Source: SZAS-79 sp965279075
Lineage (GTDB): Bacteria > Pseudomonadota > Gammaproteobacteria > Burkholderiales > SG8-39
NCBI GenBank assembly: GCA_965279075.1
Contig: CBDIHI010000007.1
Coordinates: 62,001 to 126,000 of the forward strand
Length of the DNA stretch: 64,000 nucleotides
Direction: 5' to 3'
Part shown: positions 1 to 7,467 of the stretch, piece by piece
Layout of the letters: each line of letters starts with the position of its first letter
Numbering within the stretch: position 1 is the stretch's first letter
Made by a program: the position numbers and the translations under genes
The notes under the pieces: model-generated
Database searches by the model: none
Told to the model about the DNA's origin: nothing
The model's input: the letters and a program-made list of their open reading frames with translations, nothing else

Positions 1-1177
1 CGGTCATCACGCGGCCGGCGTCCATCATGTAGGCGTTCGCAGCGATGCGGCCGAGCGCCTCTTCCACGCCCTCGAGCTTGCCGATCGGCGTCCTGAACTG
101 GCTGCGCACGCGCGCGTACGCGCCGGTGTAGCGCGCCATCGCCTTTGCCCCGCCCACCGAGGAGGTCGGCAGCGAGATCGCGCGGCCCGCGGCGAGGCAG
201 TTCATCAGCATCATCCAGCCCTTGCCCGCGTACTCGCGGCCGCCGATGATCCAGTCGAGGGGCATGAACACCTCATTGCCCGAGTTCGGGCCGTTCTGGA
301 ACACCGCGTTCAGCGGCAGGTGGCGGCGGCCGATGTTCACGCCAGGCGTCTGCGTCGGGACCAGCGCGCAGGTGATGCCGAGGTCCTCCTTGTCTCCGAG
401 CAGCTTGTCGGGGTCGTACAACCGGAACGCGAGGCCGAGCAGCGTGGCCACGGGCCCGAGCGTGATGTAGCGCTTGTCCCAGGTGACGCGCATGCCGAGC
501 GTCTCCTTGCCCTGCCACATGCCCTTGCACACGACGCCGAAGTCGGGAATCGATGCGGCGTCCGAGCCCGCCTCGGGGCTGGTCAGCGCGAAGCACGGCA
601 CTTCCTGGCCTTTGGCGAGCCTCGGCAGGTAGTAGTCCTTCTGTTCCTCGGTGCCGTAGTGCAGCAGCAGTTCGGCCGGCCCGAGGGAGTTGGGCACCAT
701 CACGGTGACGGAGGCCGCGTTCGAACGCGTGGCGAGCTTCATCACGACCGCCGAGTGGGCCAGCGCCGAGAAGCCCATGCCGCCGTACTTCTTCGGGATG
801 ATCATGCCGAGGAAGCCCTTGTCCTTGATGTACTGCCAGACCTGCGGCGGCAGGTCGTAGCGCTCGTGCGTGACCTCCCAGTCGTCGGTCATCGCGCAGA
901 GCTCCTCGCACGGGCCGTAGAGGAAAGCCTTCTCGTCGGCCGTGAGCTTCGCCTGCGGCGTGGCGAGCAGCTTGTCCCAGTCCGGCGCGCCGGAGAAGAG
1001 GTCGCCGTCCCACCACACGGTGCCGGCGTCGATCGCCTCCTTCTCGGTCTGCGACATGTCCGGCAGGATGCGCCGGTAGATCGCGAGTACCGGGTTGCTG
1101 AACACGGCGCGCCGCACGGGCGGGACCAGCGCGACGAAAGCTGCGATGGCGGCGATGGCGAGGATGGCTGAGAGCAT
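1..1177 (-). CDS. fadE: Acyl-CoA dehydrogenase FadE (C-terminus beyond window)
   Basis: Flavin-dependent acyl-CoA dehydrogenase, first step of fatty-acid beta-oxidation. Translating the minus strand from the ATG at 1177 gives an uninterrupted 392-residue N-terminal part. It opens with a hydrophobic segment (LSAILAIAAIAAFVALV), as in the large membrane-associated E. coli FadE type. The acyl-CoA dehydrogenase N-terminal domain follows, with the pattern GFLGMIIPKKYGGMGFSA and then FALTSPEAGSDAAS. The start is supported by GAAGGAGA just upstream. The gene lies 30 bp downstream of a PsrA-like regulator on the same strand, so the two are probably co-transcribed and fatty-acid responsive. The family is usually about 800 residues; the rest lies left of the window. 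Confidence 0.93.
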   Translation of the reverse strand, partial: MLSAILAIAAIAAFVALVPPVRRAVFSNPVLAIYRRILPDMSQTEKEAIDAGTVWWDGDLFSGAPDWDKLLATPQAKLTADEKAFLYGPCEELCAMTDDWEVTHERYDLPPQVWQYIKDKGFLGMIIPKKYGGMGFSALAHSAVVMKLATRSNAASVTVMVPNSLGPAELLLHYGTEEQKDYYLPRLAKGQEVPCFALTSPEAGSDAASIPDFGVVCKGMWQGKETLGMRVTWDKRYITLGPVATLLGLAFRLYDPDKLLGDKEDLGITCALVPTQTPGVNIGRRHLPLNAVFQNGPNSGNEVFMPLDWIIGGREYAGKGWMMLMNCLAAGRAISLPTSSVGGAKAMARYTGAYARVRSQFRTPIGKLEGVEEALGRIAANAYMMDAGRVMT

Positions 1178-1207
1178 GGAGGTCTCCTTCGGTGTGCTTC
1201 CGGGGTG

Positions 1208-1894
1208 CTACGCAGCTTTGCGTGCGCTGCTTGACGTCGATCCGCCGGGCGCGAGCAGCCCGGCGGTCAGGAACTGGACGAGGCGCTCCTGCAGGGCCCT
1301 CGAGTCGTGGCGGTCCTCGGGCTTGAAGCCCGCGATCAGCTGCACCGTGTCGGTGGCGGCCAGGGTGTAGGAGAGCGTGCCGAACATGAAGTGCATGCGC
1401 CAGAACAGCTCGTCGCTCGGCAGCTCGGGCAGCGCGCGCGCAAAGGCCGCCTTGAAGCGTTCCATGGTCGATGCGTACATGCGGCCGATCAGCGTGCGGA
1501 TCGGCTTGGCGGGCTCGGTGTAGGTGCGGCCCAGCAGGCGCACGAAGTTTCGCCCGCCGTTGCGTCCGTCCTCGATCATCGCGAGCGACTCGCCGATGAA
1601 GGCGCGGATGATGGCTTCGGGCGACAGCGGCTGGCCGGCGGCCTCCGCTTCCAGCCGGTCGAGTTCGGCGAGGCGCGCGGCGTTCATCGGGTCCAGGCGC
1701 CGCTGGAACACCGCCTCGATCAGCGCGTCCTTCGAGCCGAAGTGGTAGTTGACCGCGGCGAGGTTGACGCCGGCTTTCGTGGTCAGCAGGCGCATCGAGG
1801 CGCCCTCGAAGCCGTGCTGCATGAAGAGTTCTTCCGCGGCGTCGAGGATGCGGCGGCGGGTTTCGTGCTGGGGTTTTACGGCGCGGAGTGTCAT
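1208..1894 (-). CDS. psrA: TetR-family regulator, PsrA-like
   Basis: 228-residue TetR/AcrR repressor. The N-terminal helix-turn-helix (about residues 12-60) contains RILDAAEELFMQHGFEGASM and VNLAAVNYHFGSKDALIEAV. The C-terminal ligand domain resembles those of regulators that sense long-chain acyl compounds. Two facts point to PsrA: the next gene on the strand is fadE, and a CAAAC-N4-GTTTG palindrome, the published PsrA site pattern, lies 19 bp before the start codon. Autoregulation and control of fadE are inferred. A different fatty-acid-responsive TetR protein remains possible. Confidence 0.85.
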   Translation of the reverse strand: MTLRAVKPQHETRRRILDAAEELFMQHGFEGASMRLLTTKAGVNLAAVNYHFGSKDALIEAVFQRRLDPMNAARLAELDRLEAEAAGQPLSPEAIIRAFIGESLAMIEDGRNGGRNFVRLLGRTYTEPAKPIRTLIGRMYASTMERFKAAFARALPELPSDELFWRMHFMFGTLSYTLAATDTVQLIAGFKPEDRHDSRALQERLVQFLTAGLLAPGGSTSSSARKAA

Positions 1895-1912
1895 CGGGGT
1901 GTGGGGGTCGAA

Positions 1913-1930
1913 TTCAAACGAACGTTTGAA
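1913..1930. promoter_or_regulatory. PsrA-type operator palindrome
   Basis: TTCAAACG-AA-CGTTTGAA is a perfect inverted repeat with 8-bp arms. It contains CAAAC-N4-GTTTG, which matches the known PsrA consensus (G/C)AAAC-N2-4-GTTT(G/C). It sits just upstream of the TetR gene, where it would control that gene and the following fadE. Confidence 0.75.
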
Positions 1931-2072
1931 TGATACGAAAGCCGGGGTGGGCGGTCAAGTCCGACTCGCCTAAGAAACTGGCCTCTACGCTTCCTGTGAT
2001 CAGGGAATCAGGGATTCAGGCGGTCTTGGATGGGTTTTAGTACCAGCGCATTTGGCTTTGCTGAGGTGGCTC

Positions 2073-2101
2073 ACTTTTTGGGCTACCCCCTTACGTATAG
2101 T
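2073..2101 (+). promoter_or_regulatory. Candidate promoter of the Ubl-conjugation operon
   Basis: TATAGT at 2096-2101 is a good -10 hexamer. The -35 region (around ACTTTT, 2073-2078) is weak. It is the best sigma-70-like candidate in the AT-richer 230-bp gap before the Ubl gene. The gap also holds a small GTTT-C-AAAC palindrome near 2122-2130 and short imperfect repeats of ATCAGGG around 1998-2020. I see no gene in it. Confidence 0.35.
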
Positions 2102-2163
2102 GCGCATATGCGACTAGTAAGTGTTTCAAACGGCAAGAGGCGCTAACTTAAATCGGAGTGAGC

Positions 2164-2403
2164 ATGAAGAAAGAACCGAAATACTTCGTCTTCGTGGACG
2201 GCGAGAAGTACGACTGGGACAAGGGCACGATCACGGCCGCGGAGATTCGCGCGCTAGCTGGCGTTCCGGAGGGCGCTGAGGTCTACCTCGAGGTCCCGGG
2301 CAAGCCAGATGTCGAAGTTAAGCCAAGTGACAGCATTGACCTCGACAAGCATAAAGGTCCGGCCCGCTTCTCAACGCAGTCCCCGGGATCTCAGGCAGGC
2401 TGA
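2164..2403 (+). CDS. Ubiquitin-like modifier, multiubiquitin family (single domain)
   Basis: 79-residue beta-grasp protein of the prokaryotic multiubiquitin family. Diagnostic pattern: KYFVFVDGEKYDW, then ITAAEIRALAGVPEG, then SIDLDKHKGPARFST. It ends in Gly (SPGSQAG), as expected of a modifier activated through its C-terminus, possibly without processing. Many relatives carry two or more tandem domains; this one has one. I chose the ATG at 2164 over the GTG at 2158 because GGAG lies 6 bases upstream. The E2 gene starts 6 bp after its stop, making this the first gene of a conjugation operon. The acceptor substrate is unknown. Confidence 0.88.
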   Translation: MKKEPKYFVFVDGEKYDWDKGTITAAEIRALAGVPEGAEVYLEVPGKPDVEVKPSDSIDLDKHKGPARFSTQSPGSQAG

Positions 2404-2409
2404 AGAGGC

Positions 2410-2814
2410 ATGGCCCTACTGTTATCTGAAGACTACAAGAAACTCGCTGAGCGTGGCATTACGTTTGAAGAGTCGGAGCCAGAGCGGTTCTTTATCTTCA
2501 CCGCGCTCAGATTGCCTGAAGAAATCTACAGCGTAGAGGGATGCGACGTTCTCGTCATGATTCCGCCCAACTACAACCAGGCGGGCAACGATATGTTTTG
2601 GACGAACCCGCGACTTGCGCGTGTAAGTGGACAGGGTATTCCGGCCAGCAATGATCCTGGCCAAGGGGACAATCGGACGTGGAGCGGGCGCGAGTTCTGC
2701 CGTTGGTCGCGCCATTGGCAGTCCGCCGCAAACGCGTGGCGACCGGGCCGTGATGACATTCTTTCGATTTTTCGGCGGATCGAGTGGGCGCTCAAACATC
2801 CGGATTGCCAGTGA
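2410..2814 (+). CDS. Prokaryotic E2-like ubiquitin-conjugating protein (E2 family E-like)
   Basis: 134 residues with a compact UBC-like layout. VEGCDVLVMIPPNYNQAGND, MFWTNPRL and GREFCRWSRHW are followed by WRPGRDDILSIFRRIEWAL. The order Cys (C97), then W-x-P, then a helix ending near a second Pro mirrors the active-site region of eukaryotic E2s, so C97 is the likely carrier of the modifier. It lies between the Ubl gene (6-bp gap) and the E1-JAB gene (4-bp overlap). It is assumed to take the Ubl from the E1 and pass it to a target. No separate E3 is visible. The catalytic role of C97 is inferred from alignment by eye. Confidence 0.82.
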   Translation: MALLLSEDYKKLAERGITFEESEPERFFIFTALRLPEEIYSVEGCDVLVMIPPNYNQAGNDMFWTNPRLARVSGQGIPASNDPGQGDNRTWSGREFCRWSRHWQSAANAWRPGRDDILSIFRRIEWALKHPDCQ

Positions 2815-4256
2815 ATAGATCGCGCGTTACTTTGCTTGAGTCACACGATCGCGGTCTGCGGGATTATCTCGGGAGTCATCCTTTAGATCACGAGCGGGCC
2901 GCCGTAGTCCTCTTTCGGCGCTTCAGTATGGCGGTGCCGGGTCTCGCGGACTCAGATCGGTTCGTAAGTATCGAAATACATCCATTTCTCGATGAATGGA
3001 TTACCTCAAGCTCTAGAGAGCATGTCGCATTTGAAACCCGCCCCCTTCGAGAATTCTTCCGCCGCTGCAAGGAAGAAGATCTTGTCTTTGGGTTTGTTCA
3101 TAACCACCCAACCCGCCACGCGGAATTCTCGGAACTCGACCGGGAGAATGAGATTACCCTCCTGCGTGCTCTGAGCAATCGCAACGGAAAAGAAATAAGC
3201 TTTGTCGCGCTTCTTCTCGTCGATGGTGCCTGGAGAGCCAGAGTTCGGAATGGCGCGGACCCTGAGGTTGCGCTCCCGGCGCGACATGTCCTCGTGCCCG
3301 CTCGGCCAATGCAGATGTACGTTGAAGGAATTCAGGATATCGAAGAGCGAAAATTTTTCGCTCGTCAGGTTGCAGCGTTTGGTAGTCCATTCGTACATAT
3401 GCTCAGCTCGACTAGAGTCGGTGTCGTTGGTAGCGGTGGGACGGGTAGCCCAACGGCAACGCTGCTTGCCCGTTCAGGCGTGGGTGAGCTTGTTCTTATA
3501 GATCCGGACCGATTGGAAAAGAGTAATCTAAACCGAGTTCGAGGTGCTCGAGTGGCTGATGTAGGTGAGAACAAAGCGGGTGTACTCTCACGGTACATTG
3601 AAGCCATGGGTCTTCCTACGAAGGTTGGCTTCATCGATGCATTTGTCGACTCGGATCCTGAAGCCGTCGATGCGCTCGCGAGTTGCGATATTGTCTTTGG
3701 ATGTACCGATGACCAAATTGGCCGTGAAGTCGTAAACACAGCCGCCTACGTCTACGCATTTCCTTACATTGATGTCGGATTAGGTGGTCAGATCTTGGAG
3801 CAGGATGGCCGTACCGTCCTTCGCTATCACCACGGCAGGGTAAGCACAATCCTCCCCGAGCGTGGCGAATGTTTGTTCTGTCAGGGCGTGCTGACCGAGG
3901 GCTGGATCCGACGGCAATACGCTTTGAGAGCAAACCCCAATATAAGCGAGACTGAGGCCCGCGAACGTTACTTGGAAGGCGGTGCCGAGGAGGCGCCAGG
4001 TATTGGCCCATTTGCGAGTGTGATCGCCGACTACGGCGTGGCTACACTTTACGATCTTATCTCGTCTTATCGCCGCTTCCCGCCAGAGCTCCGCTGGGAC
4101 GCTTTCTCCATCGACTTCGTCAAGATGGGTATGAGGAGCAGAGAGGAAAAGAGGAACGCCGAGTGCCCCTACTGTGGCAGGCGTGAGTTCCTTGTTATGC
4201 GGGAAACGAACCGTTTGGGCAGACCAGTTCTCGGAATTCGAGATGCCTCCAATTAG
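2811..4256 (+). CDS. JAB deubiquitinase-E1 (ThiF) fusion protein
   Basis: 481 residues from GTG 2811, which overlaps the E2 stop as GTGA; an upstream GTG at 2784 is the alternative. Residues about 20-150 form a JAB/JAMM metalloprotease domain: E28, then H97-x-H99-P, S107 and D110 (HNHPTRHAEFSELD). From about residue 195 comes a ThiF/E1 adenylation domain: GVVGSGGTGS (204-213), LIDPDRLEKSNLNR, GCTDDQ, and two CxxC pairs (C354/C357, C452/C455) for a structural zinc. One polypeptide could thus activate the Ubl and also trim or remove it. The E1 cysteine nucleophile is not certain; C299 is a candidate. Confidence 0.9.
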   Translation: MNRSRVTLLESHDRGLRDYLGSHPLDHERAAVVLFRRFSMAVPGLADSDRFVSIEIHPFLDEWITSSSREHVAFETRPLREFFRRCKEEDLVFGFVHNHPTRHAEFSELDRENEITLLRALSNRNGKEISFVALLLVDGAWRARVRNGADPEVALPARHVLVPARPMQMYVEGIQDIEERKFFARQVAAFGSPFVHMLSSTRVGVVGSGGTGSPTATLLARSGVGELVLIDPDRLEKSNLNRVRGARVADVGENKAGVLSRYIEAMGLPTKVGFIDAFVDSDPEAVDALASCDIVFGCTDDQIGREVVNTAAYVYAFPYIDVGLGGQILEQDGRTVLRYHHGRVSTILPERGECLFCQGVLTEGWIRRQYALRANPNISETEARERYLEGGAEEAPGIGPFASVIADYGVATLYDLISSYRRFPPELRWDAFSIDFVKMGMRSREEKRNAECPYCGRREFLVMRETNRLGRPVLGIRDASN

Positions 4257-4680
4257 TCGATTCCTTGCCTGGTTCAGAGGGTCCGAGGAAAATTTTGACT
4301 CTTGGATCGAACGTCAGCCCGCGCCGCCTGTTCTATTCGATCACATCGAAAATGTTGCCTCGCCTCCGGCTAACGACGAGGTAGCGCAGTCGCGCTTCTA
4401 CCTTGTGTCGAGAAGCGGTAAACAACGGTGGGCCCTTTTCTTGTGTCCGTGTGGATGCAAGGCAGTTGTTACCTTGTCTTTGCAGTCCGTGCACAAACCG
4501 CGTTGGAGAGTGCACGCGAGCGGAGGGCGCAGACCAACTCTGCGTCCTTCCGTTTGGAGGGACGTCGGTTGTATGAGCCATTTCTTTGTCTATGACGGCC
4601 GCATTTATTGGTGCAACGACACAGGATCCTCGCCGTGGGAGCGCGGTCGAAATGATTTTTCGGCGGGAGGGGGAGGATGA
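4243..4680 (+). CDS. DUF6527-family protein of the Ubl operon (BubE-like)
   Basis: 145 residues from ATG 4243, overlapping the end of the E1 gene by 14 bp. Conserved features: FYLVSRSG, a cysteine cluster CPCGC (C68, C70, C72), PTLRPSV with S103, then CMSHFFVYDGRIYWC with C110, H113 and C124. This pattern fits the DUF6527 family, found beside bacterial Ubl genes. I recall the family being called BubE and proposed as a Ser-type isopeptidase, but cannot verify that here. S103 and H113 would be the candidate catalytic pair. The JAB domain next door would make a second protease redundant or specialised. Confidence 0.72.
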   Translation: MPPISRFLAWFRGSEENFDSWIERQPAPPVLFDHIENVASPPANDEVAQSRFYLVSRSGKQRWALFLCPCGCKAVVTLSLQSVHKPRWRVHASGGRRPTLRPSVWRDVGCMSHFFVYDGRIYWCNDTGSSPWERGRNDFSAGGGG

Positions 4681-6257
4681 CCAAAGTTCAATCGGAAAAT
4701 CCGGAGCTTATTTTTGCACTGGTTGGCGGTGCGGGTGTTCGGCTTGATGACCTAAGGGCCGAACTTAGGAGGGCGCTGGAATCCTTCAACTACCATTGCG
4801 TAGACATTCGCGTATCTGATCTCCTAAAGAGGTTCATAAGCTGGAAATCTGAGCCCGACAATACGGAATACACCCGTATTAAGCATCGTCAAGAGATGGC
4901 CTTCGAGGCACGTAGCCTGGCTGGCGCGGATGCACTCGCGAGAGCATCTATTGCGGCCATTCGTGAAAGTCGTCGATTACGGACAGGTAACGCTGATTCA
5001 CCGGCGCCTGCGTGCGCCTACATTCTTCAGCAGTTGAAGCACCCAAAGGAGATTGCGCTTCTCCGTCGGGTCTATGGTCAGTCGATCATCGTACTGGCTG
5101 GCCACGCCACCCGTGATCGCAGACTGAAGCGGCTGTCGCAAGTCATGGCTGAAGCAGACAATACGTTGGAGAACACCCAGTTCAAAAACTATGCCGATGA
5201 CATTCTTGACACAGACGAAAAGGAGCGTCGTTCCGACGATTCGGACGACCTAGGCCAAAATACCCGCGATACTTATCCGCTTGCGGATTTCTTCGTCAAC
5301 CTTGGGCGAGACGGTGGTGAATATGACGTAAAGCGCTTCGTTGAGCTTCTTTTCGGACATCCATTCCACACCCCTAACCCGGACGAAGTCGCCATGTATC
5401 AGGCAAATTCCGTATCGCTTCGCTCGTCAGATGAGAGTCGGCAAGTGGGCGCGGTTATTGTCGAGGAAACACCAGATCTTACCCGTACAAATTCCGACAT
5501 CGTTGCGACCGGGGTCAATGAGGTCCCTCGTGCAGGAGGTGGCTTTTATTGGCACGGATCATCGCCAGATCATCGCGATCAGGCGCTTGACAAGAAACAT
5601 CCGATTGACCGGGCAGGAAAGATCAAGCATGTGGCACTCGCTGAGATTATCGAAAGAATTAAGGAGCAGCACTGGCTAAAGCCGGAATTTGGGGATGAAA
5701 AGGGCAATGAGCTTGCGCGCAAGCTTTACCCACTACTCAAAGGTACGCAATTTATGGACATCGGTGAGTTCATGCGACCGGTGCATGCTGAAATGGCATC
5801 GCTCATCGATGCCGCACGGCGCGGAGTAGCGGTTCACGGCAAAACAATGTATGTGACTACCTTTCCCTGCCATAACTGCGCAAAGCACATCATTGCTGCG
5901 GGCATACGCAGGGTGGTCTATCTCGAGCCCTATCCGAAGAGCCGCGCGGAACTGCTGCACGGGGAAGAAATGAACATGGAGTCTTTGGACGGTCGACCTA
6001 CCGATGACCGGGTGGCGTTCGGTGCCTTCAGTGGCATCGCGCCACGACAATACTCGCGGCTGTTCAGTATGGCCATGCGCGGTCGAAGGAATGGAAAGGC
6101 TCTCGCGGTCTGGGAGGAGCAACGGGCGCTTCTATCGCCATCCTACGTACTGCAGAACGCGGCGGCGGCCTATCTTGCCTCCGAGCGCGAGGAAGTTGCT
6201 CTCCTGAGCGGCCGGGGGGACTTTGGAGACAACTTGCCCCCAACGGCTATCGCGTAG
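4677..6257 (+). CDS. AvcD-like anti-phage dCTP deaminase
   Basis: 526-residue two-domain protein. The N-terminus (FALVGGAGVRLDDLRAEL, about residues 13-30) resembles the degenerate nucleotide-kinase-like P-loop of this family. The C-terminal half is a zinc-dependent cytidine/deoxycytidylate deaminase with H370-A-E372 and P397-C398-H-N-C401. Family members deaminate dCTP/dCMP during infection and starve phage replication. The ATG overlaps the DUF6527 stop codon (ATGA), so translation is probably coupled to the Ubl operon. No AvcI-like RNA antitoxin was recognised. Direct control by ubiquitin-like conjugation is speculation based only on gene order. Confidence 0.85.
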   Translation: MTKVQSENPELIFALVGGAGVRLDDLRAELRRALESFNYHCVDIRVSDLLKRFISWKSEPDNTEYTRIKHRQEMAFEARSLAGADALARASIAAIRESRRLRTGNADSPAPACAYILQQLKHPKEIALLRRVYGQSIIVLAGHATRDRRLKRLSQVMAEADNTLENTQFKNYADDILDTDEKERRSDDSDDLGQNTRDTYPLADFFVNLGRDGGEYDVKRFVELLFGHPFHTPNPDEVAMYQANSVSLRSSDESRQVGAVIVEETPDLTRTNSDIVATGVNEVPRAGGGFYWHGSSPDHRDQALDKKHPIDRAGKIKHVALAEIIERIKEQHWLKPEFGDEKGNELARKLYPLLKGTQFMDIGEFMRPVHAEMASLIDAARRGVAVHGKTMYVTTFPCHNCAKHIIAAGIRRVVYLEPYPKSRAELLHGEEMNMESLDGRPTDDRVAFGAFSGIAPRQYSRLFSMAMRGRRNGKALAVWEEQRALLSPSYVLQNAAAAYLASEREEVALLSGRGDFGDNLPPTAIA

Positions 6258-6284
6258 GTCGCCTTTTAAAGTGGGATGGCTTCA

Positions 6285-6306
6285 CAAAACGGTTCCTATC
6301 GTTTTG
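6285..6306. promoter_or_regulatory. Inverted repeat before the WYL gene
   Basis: CAAAACG-N8-CGTTTTG, a perfect repeat with 7-bp arms, lies about 60 bp before the WYL regulator start in the 107-bp gap after the deaminase. It is a candidate operator for that regulator. WYL repressors of defence islands (BrxR/CapW type) are known to bind inverted repeats. Confidence 0.45.
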
Positions 6307-6364
6307 GCAGATAGCACCCTCTGTCCCGCCGCGACTACACTACTCGCTTCGCGGGAGTGTGCCG

Positions 6365-7354
6365 ATGAGCCGGACAGAAAGGCTTTATCGTTTCAAGCAA
6401 ATCATGGAGCAGCGCCGGATCGTTCCGATCGGGTATCTGCTGGACGAGCTCGGGATCTCGCGTTCGACTTTTAAGCGCGATCTCGATTACCTCCGGGATC
6501 GCATGAACGCGCCAATCGTCTGGGACGGCGAGAAAGGGGGCTACAGACTAAGCGCGGTGCCGCAGGTCGGACCTAAATTTGAACTTCCCGGCATCTGGTT
6601 CTCAGCCCAGGAGATGCTGGCCCTTCTCACGATGGAACATCTTCTCGAACAACTTGAGCCCGGCCTTCTTGCGACACACGTAGATACGCTGCGTGCGCGT
6701 CTGAGTTCAATGCTTGAAAGTACCGAAGATTCTGCTCAAGAAATTCGCAGGAGAGTGCGTATAGTCACTCTTGGGGCTCGGAGACGCGATCTTCACAGCT
6801 TTCAGACAATTGGTGCCGCGCTTCTTCGGCGAAAGCGCCTTCTGATTAAACATTACAACCGTGAGCGCAACGAGACCAGTGAGCGTGAAGTTTCACCCCA
6901 GCGGCTCGTCTACTATCGGCAGAATTGGTTAATGGACACATGGTGTCACAAGTCTGAATCCGTCCGAACTTTCGGCGTCGAAGCGGTCATATCTGTAAAG
7001 GCCTTGAAGAAGCCTGCGCGGGACGTCCCGGACGAGGAGCTCGACGCGATTCTTAAGGACGGGTACGGAATTTTTGGCGGTAAGGCAAATGCTTGGGCAA
7101 AGCTCAAATTCAGCGCCTTGAGGGCTCGTTGGGTTGGAACTGAGACTTGGCACGAACGTCAAAAGGCAAGCTTTCAGCCGGATGGTACGTACCTTTTGGA
7201 GATTCCCTACTCTGATGATCGCGAACTCCTGATGGACATCATGCGCTTCGGGCCTGATTGTGAAGTTATCGAGCCCAAAGTGCTTAGGGAGAAAGTGAAG
7301 ACGTTGCATGCCGCAGCTTTTAGGCAGTACGACGGTATCGAGGGCCTAAGCTAA
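6365..7354 (+). CDS. WYL-domain transcriptional regulator of the defence island
   Basis: 329 residues. A DeoR-like winged helix occupies the N-terminus (RTERLYRFKQIMEQRRIVP, then LGISRSTFKRDLDYLRDRMN). A WYL sensor domain follows (RLLIKHYNRERNE, the motif itself reading NWLMDTWCHK), then a C-terminal WCX-like extension. The ATG at 6365 has GGGAG 8 bases upstream; an in-frame GTG at 6359 is possible. It lies downstream of the deaminase on the same strand and probably represses the island until a nucleic-acid or nucleotide ligand is sensed. A close paralogue is encoded at 37033-37992, but this copy has AT-richer codons. Confidence 0.87.
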   Translation: MSRTERLYRFKQIMEQRRIVPIGYLLDELGISRSTFKRDLDYLRDRMNAPIVWDGEKGGYRLSAVPQVGPKFELPGIWFSAQEMLALLTMEHLLEQLEPGLLATHVDTLRARLSSMLESTEDSAQEIRRRVRIVTLGARRRDLHSFQTIGAALLRRKRLLIKHYNRERNETSEREVSPQRLVYYRQNWLMDTWCHKSESVRTFGVEAVISVKALKKPARDVPDEELDAILKDGYGIFGGKANAWAKLKFSALRARWVGTETWHERQKASFQPDGTYLLEIPYSDDRELLMDIMRFGPDCEVIEPKVLREKVKTLHAAAFRQYDGIEGLS

Positions 7355-7467
7355 TAGGGTGCATGGAGTTCGCTCCTTTCTAGCCCAACCAGCTATTTCC
7401 GGAGTCTCTTGTGTACCATGTGCGCATTTCGCCCTCTCGGCGACCGTGCCGTACCCCAAAGGACACC

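Noticed and set aside
273..1016. 247-codon minus-strand frame at the left end
   Set aside because: Out-of-frame shadow of fadE; Arg/Gly-rich with no family resemblance, while the other minus frame gives a clean acyl-CoA dehydrogenase.
1895..2163. Attachment site or tRNA remnant at the left edge of the defence island
   Set aside because: No tRNA-like TPsiC sequence, integrase gene or direct repeat matching the right edge (7355-7467) could be found by eye.
7355..7467. BirA or BioR operator before bioY
   Set aside because: Neither TTGTAAACC-N-GGTTTACAA nor TTATMKATAA patterns are present.
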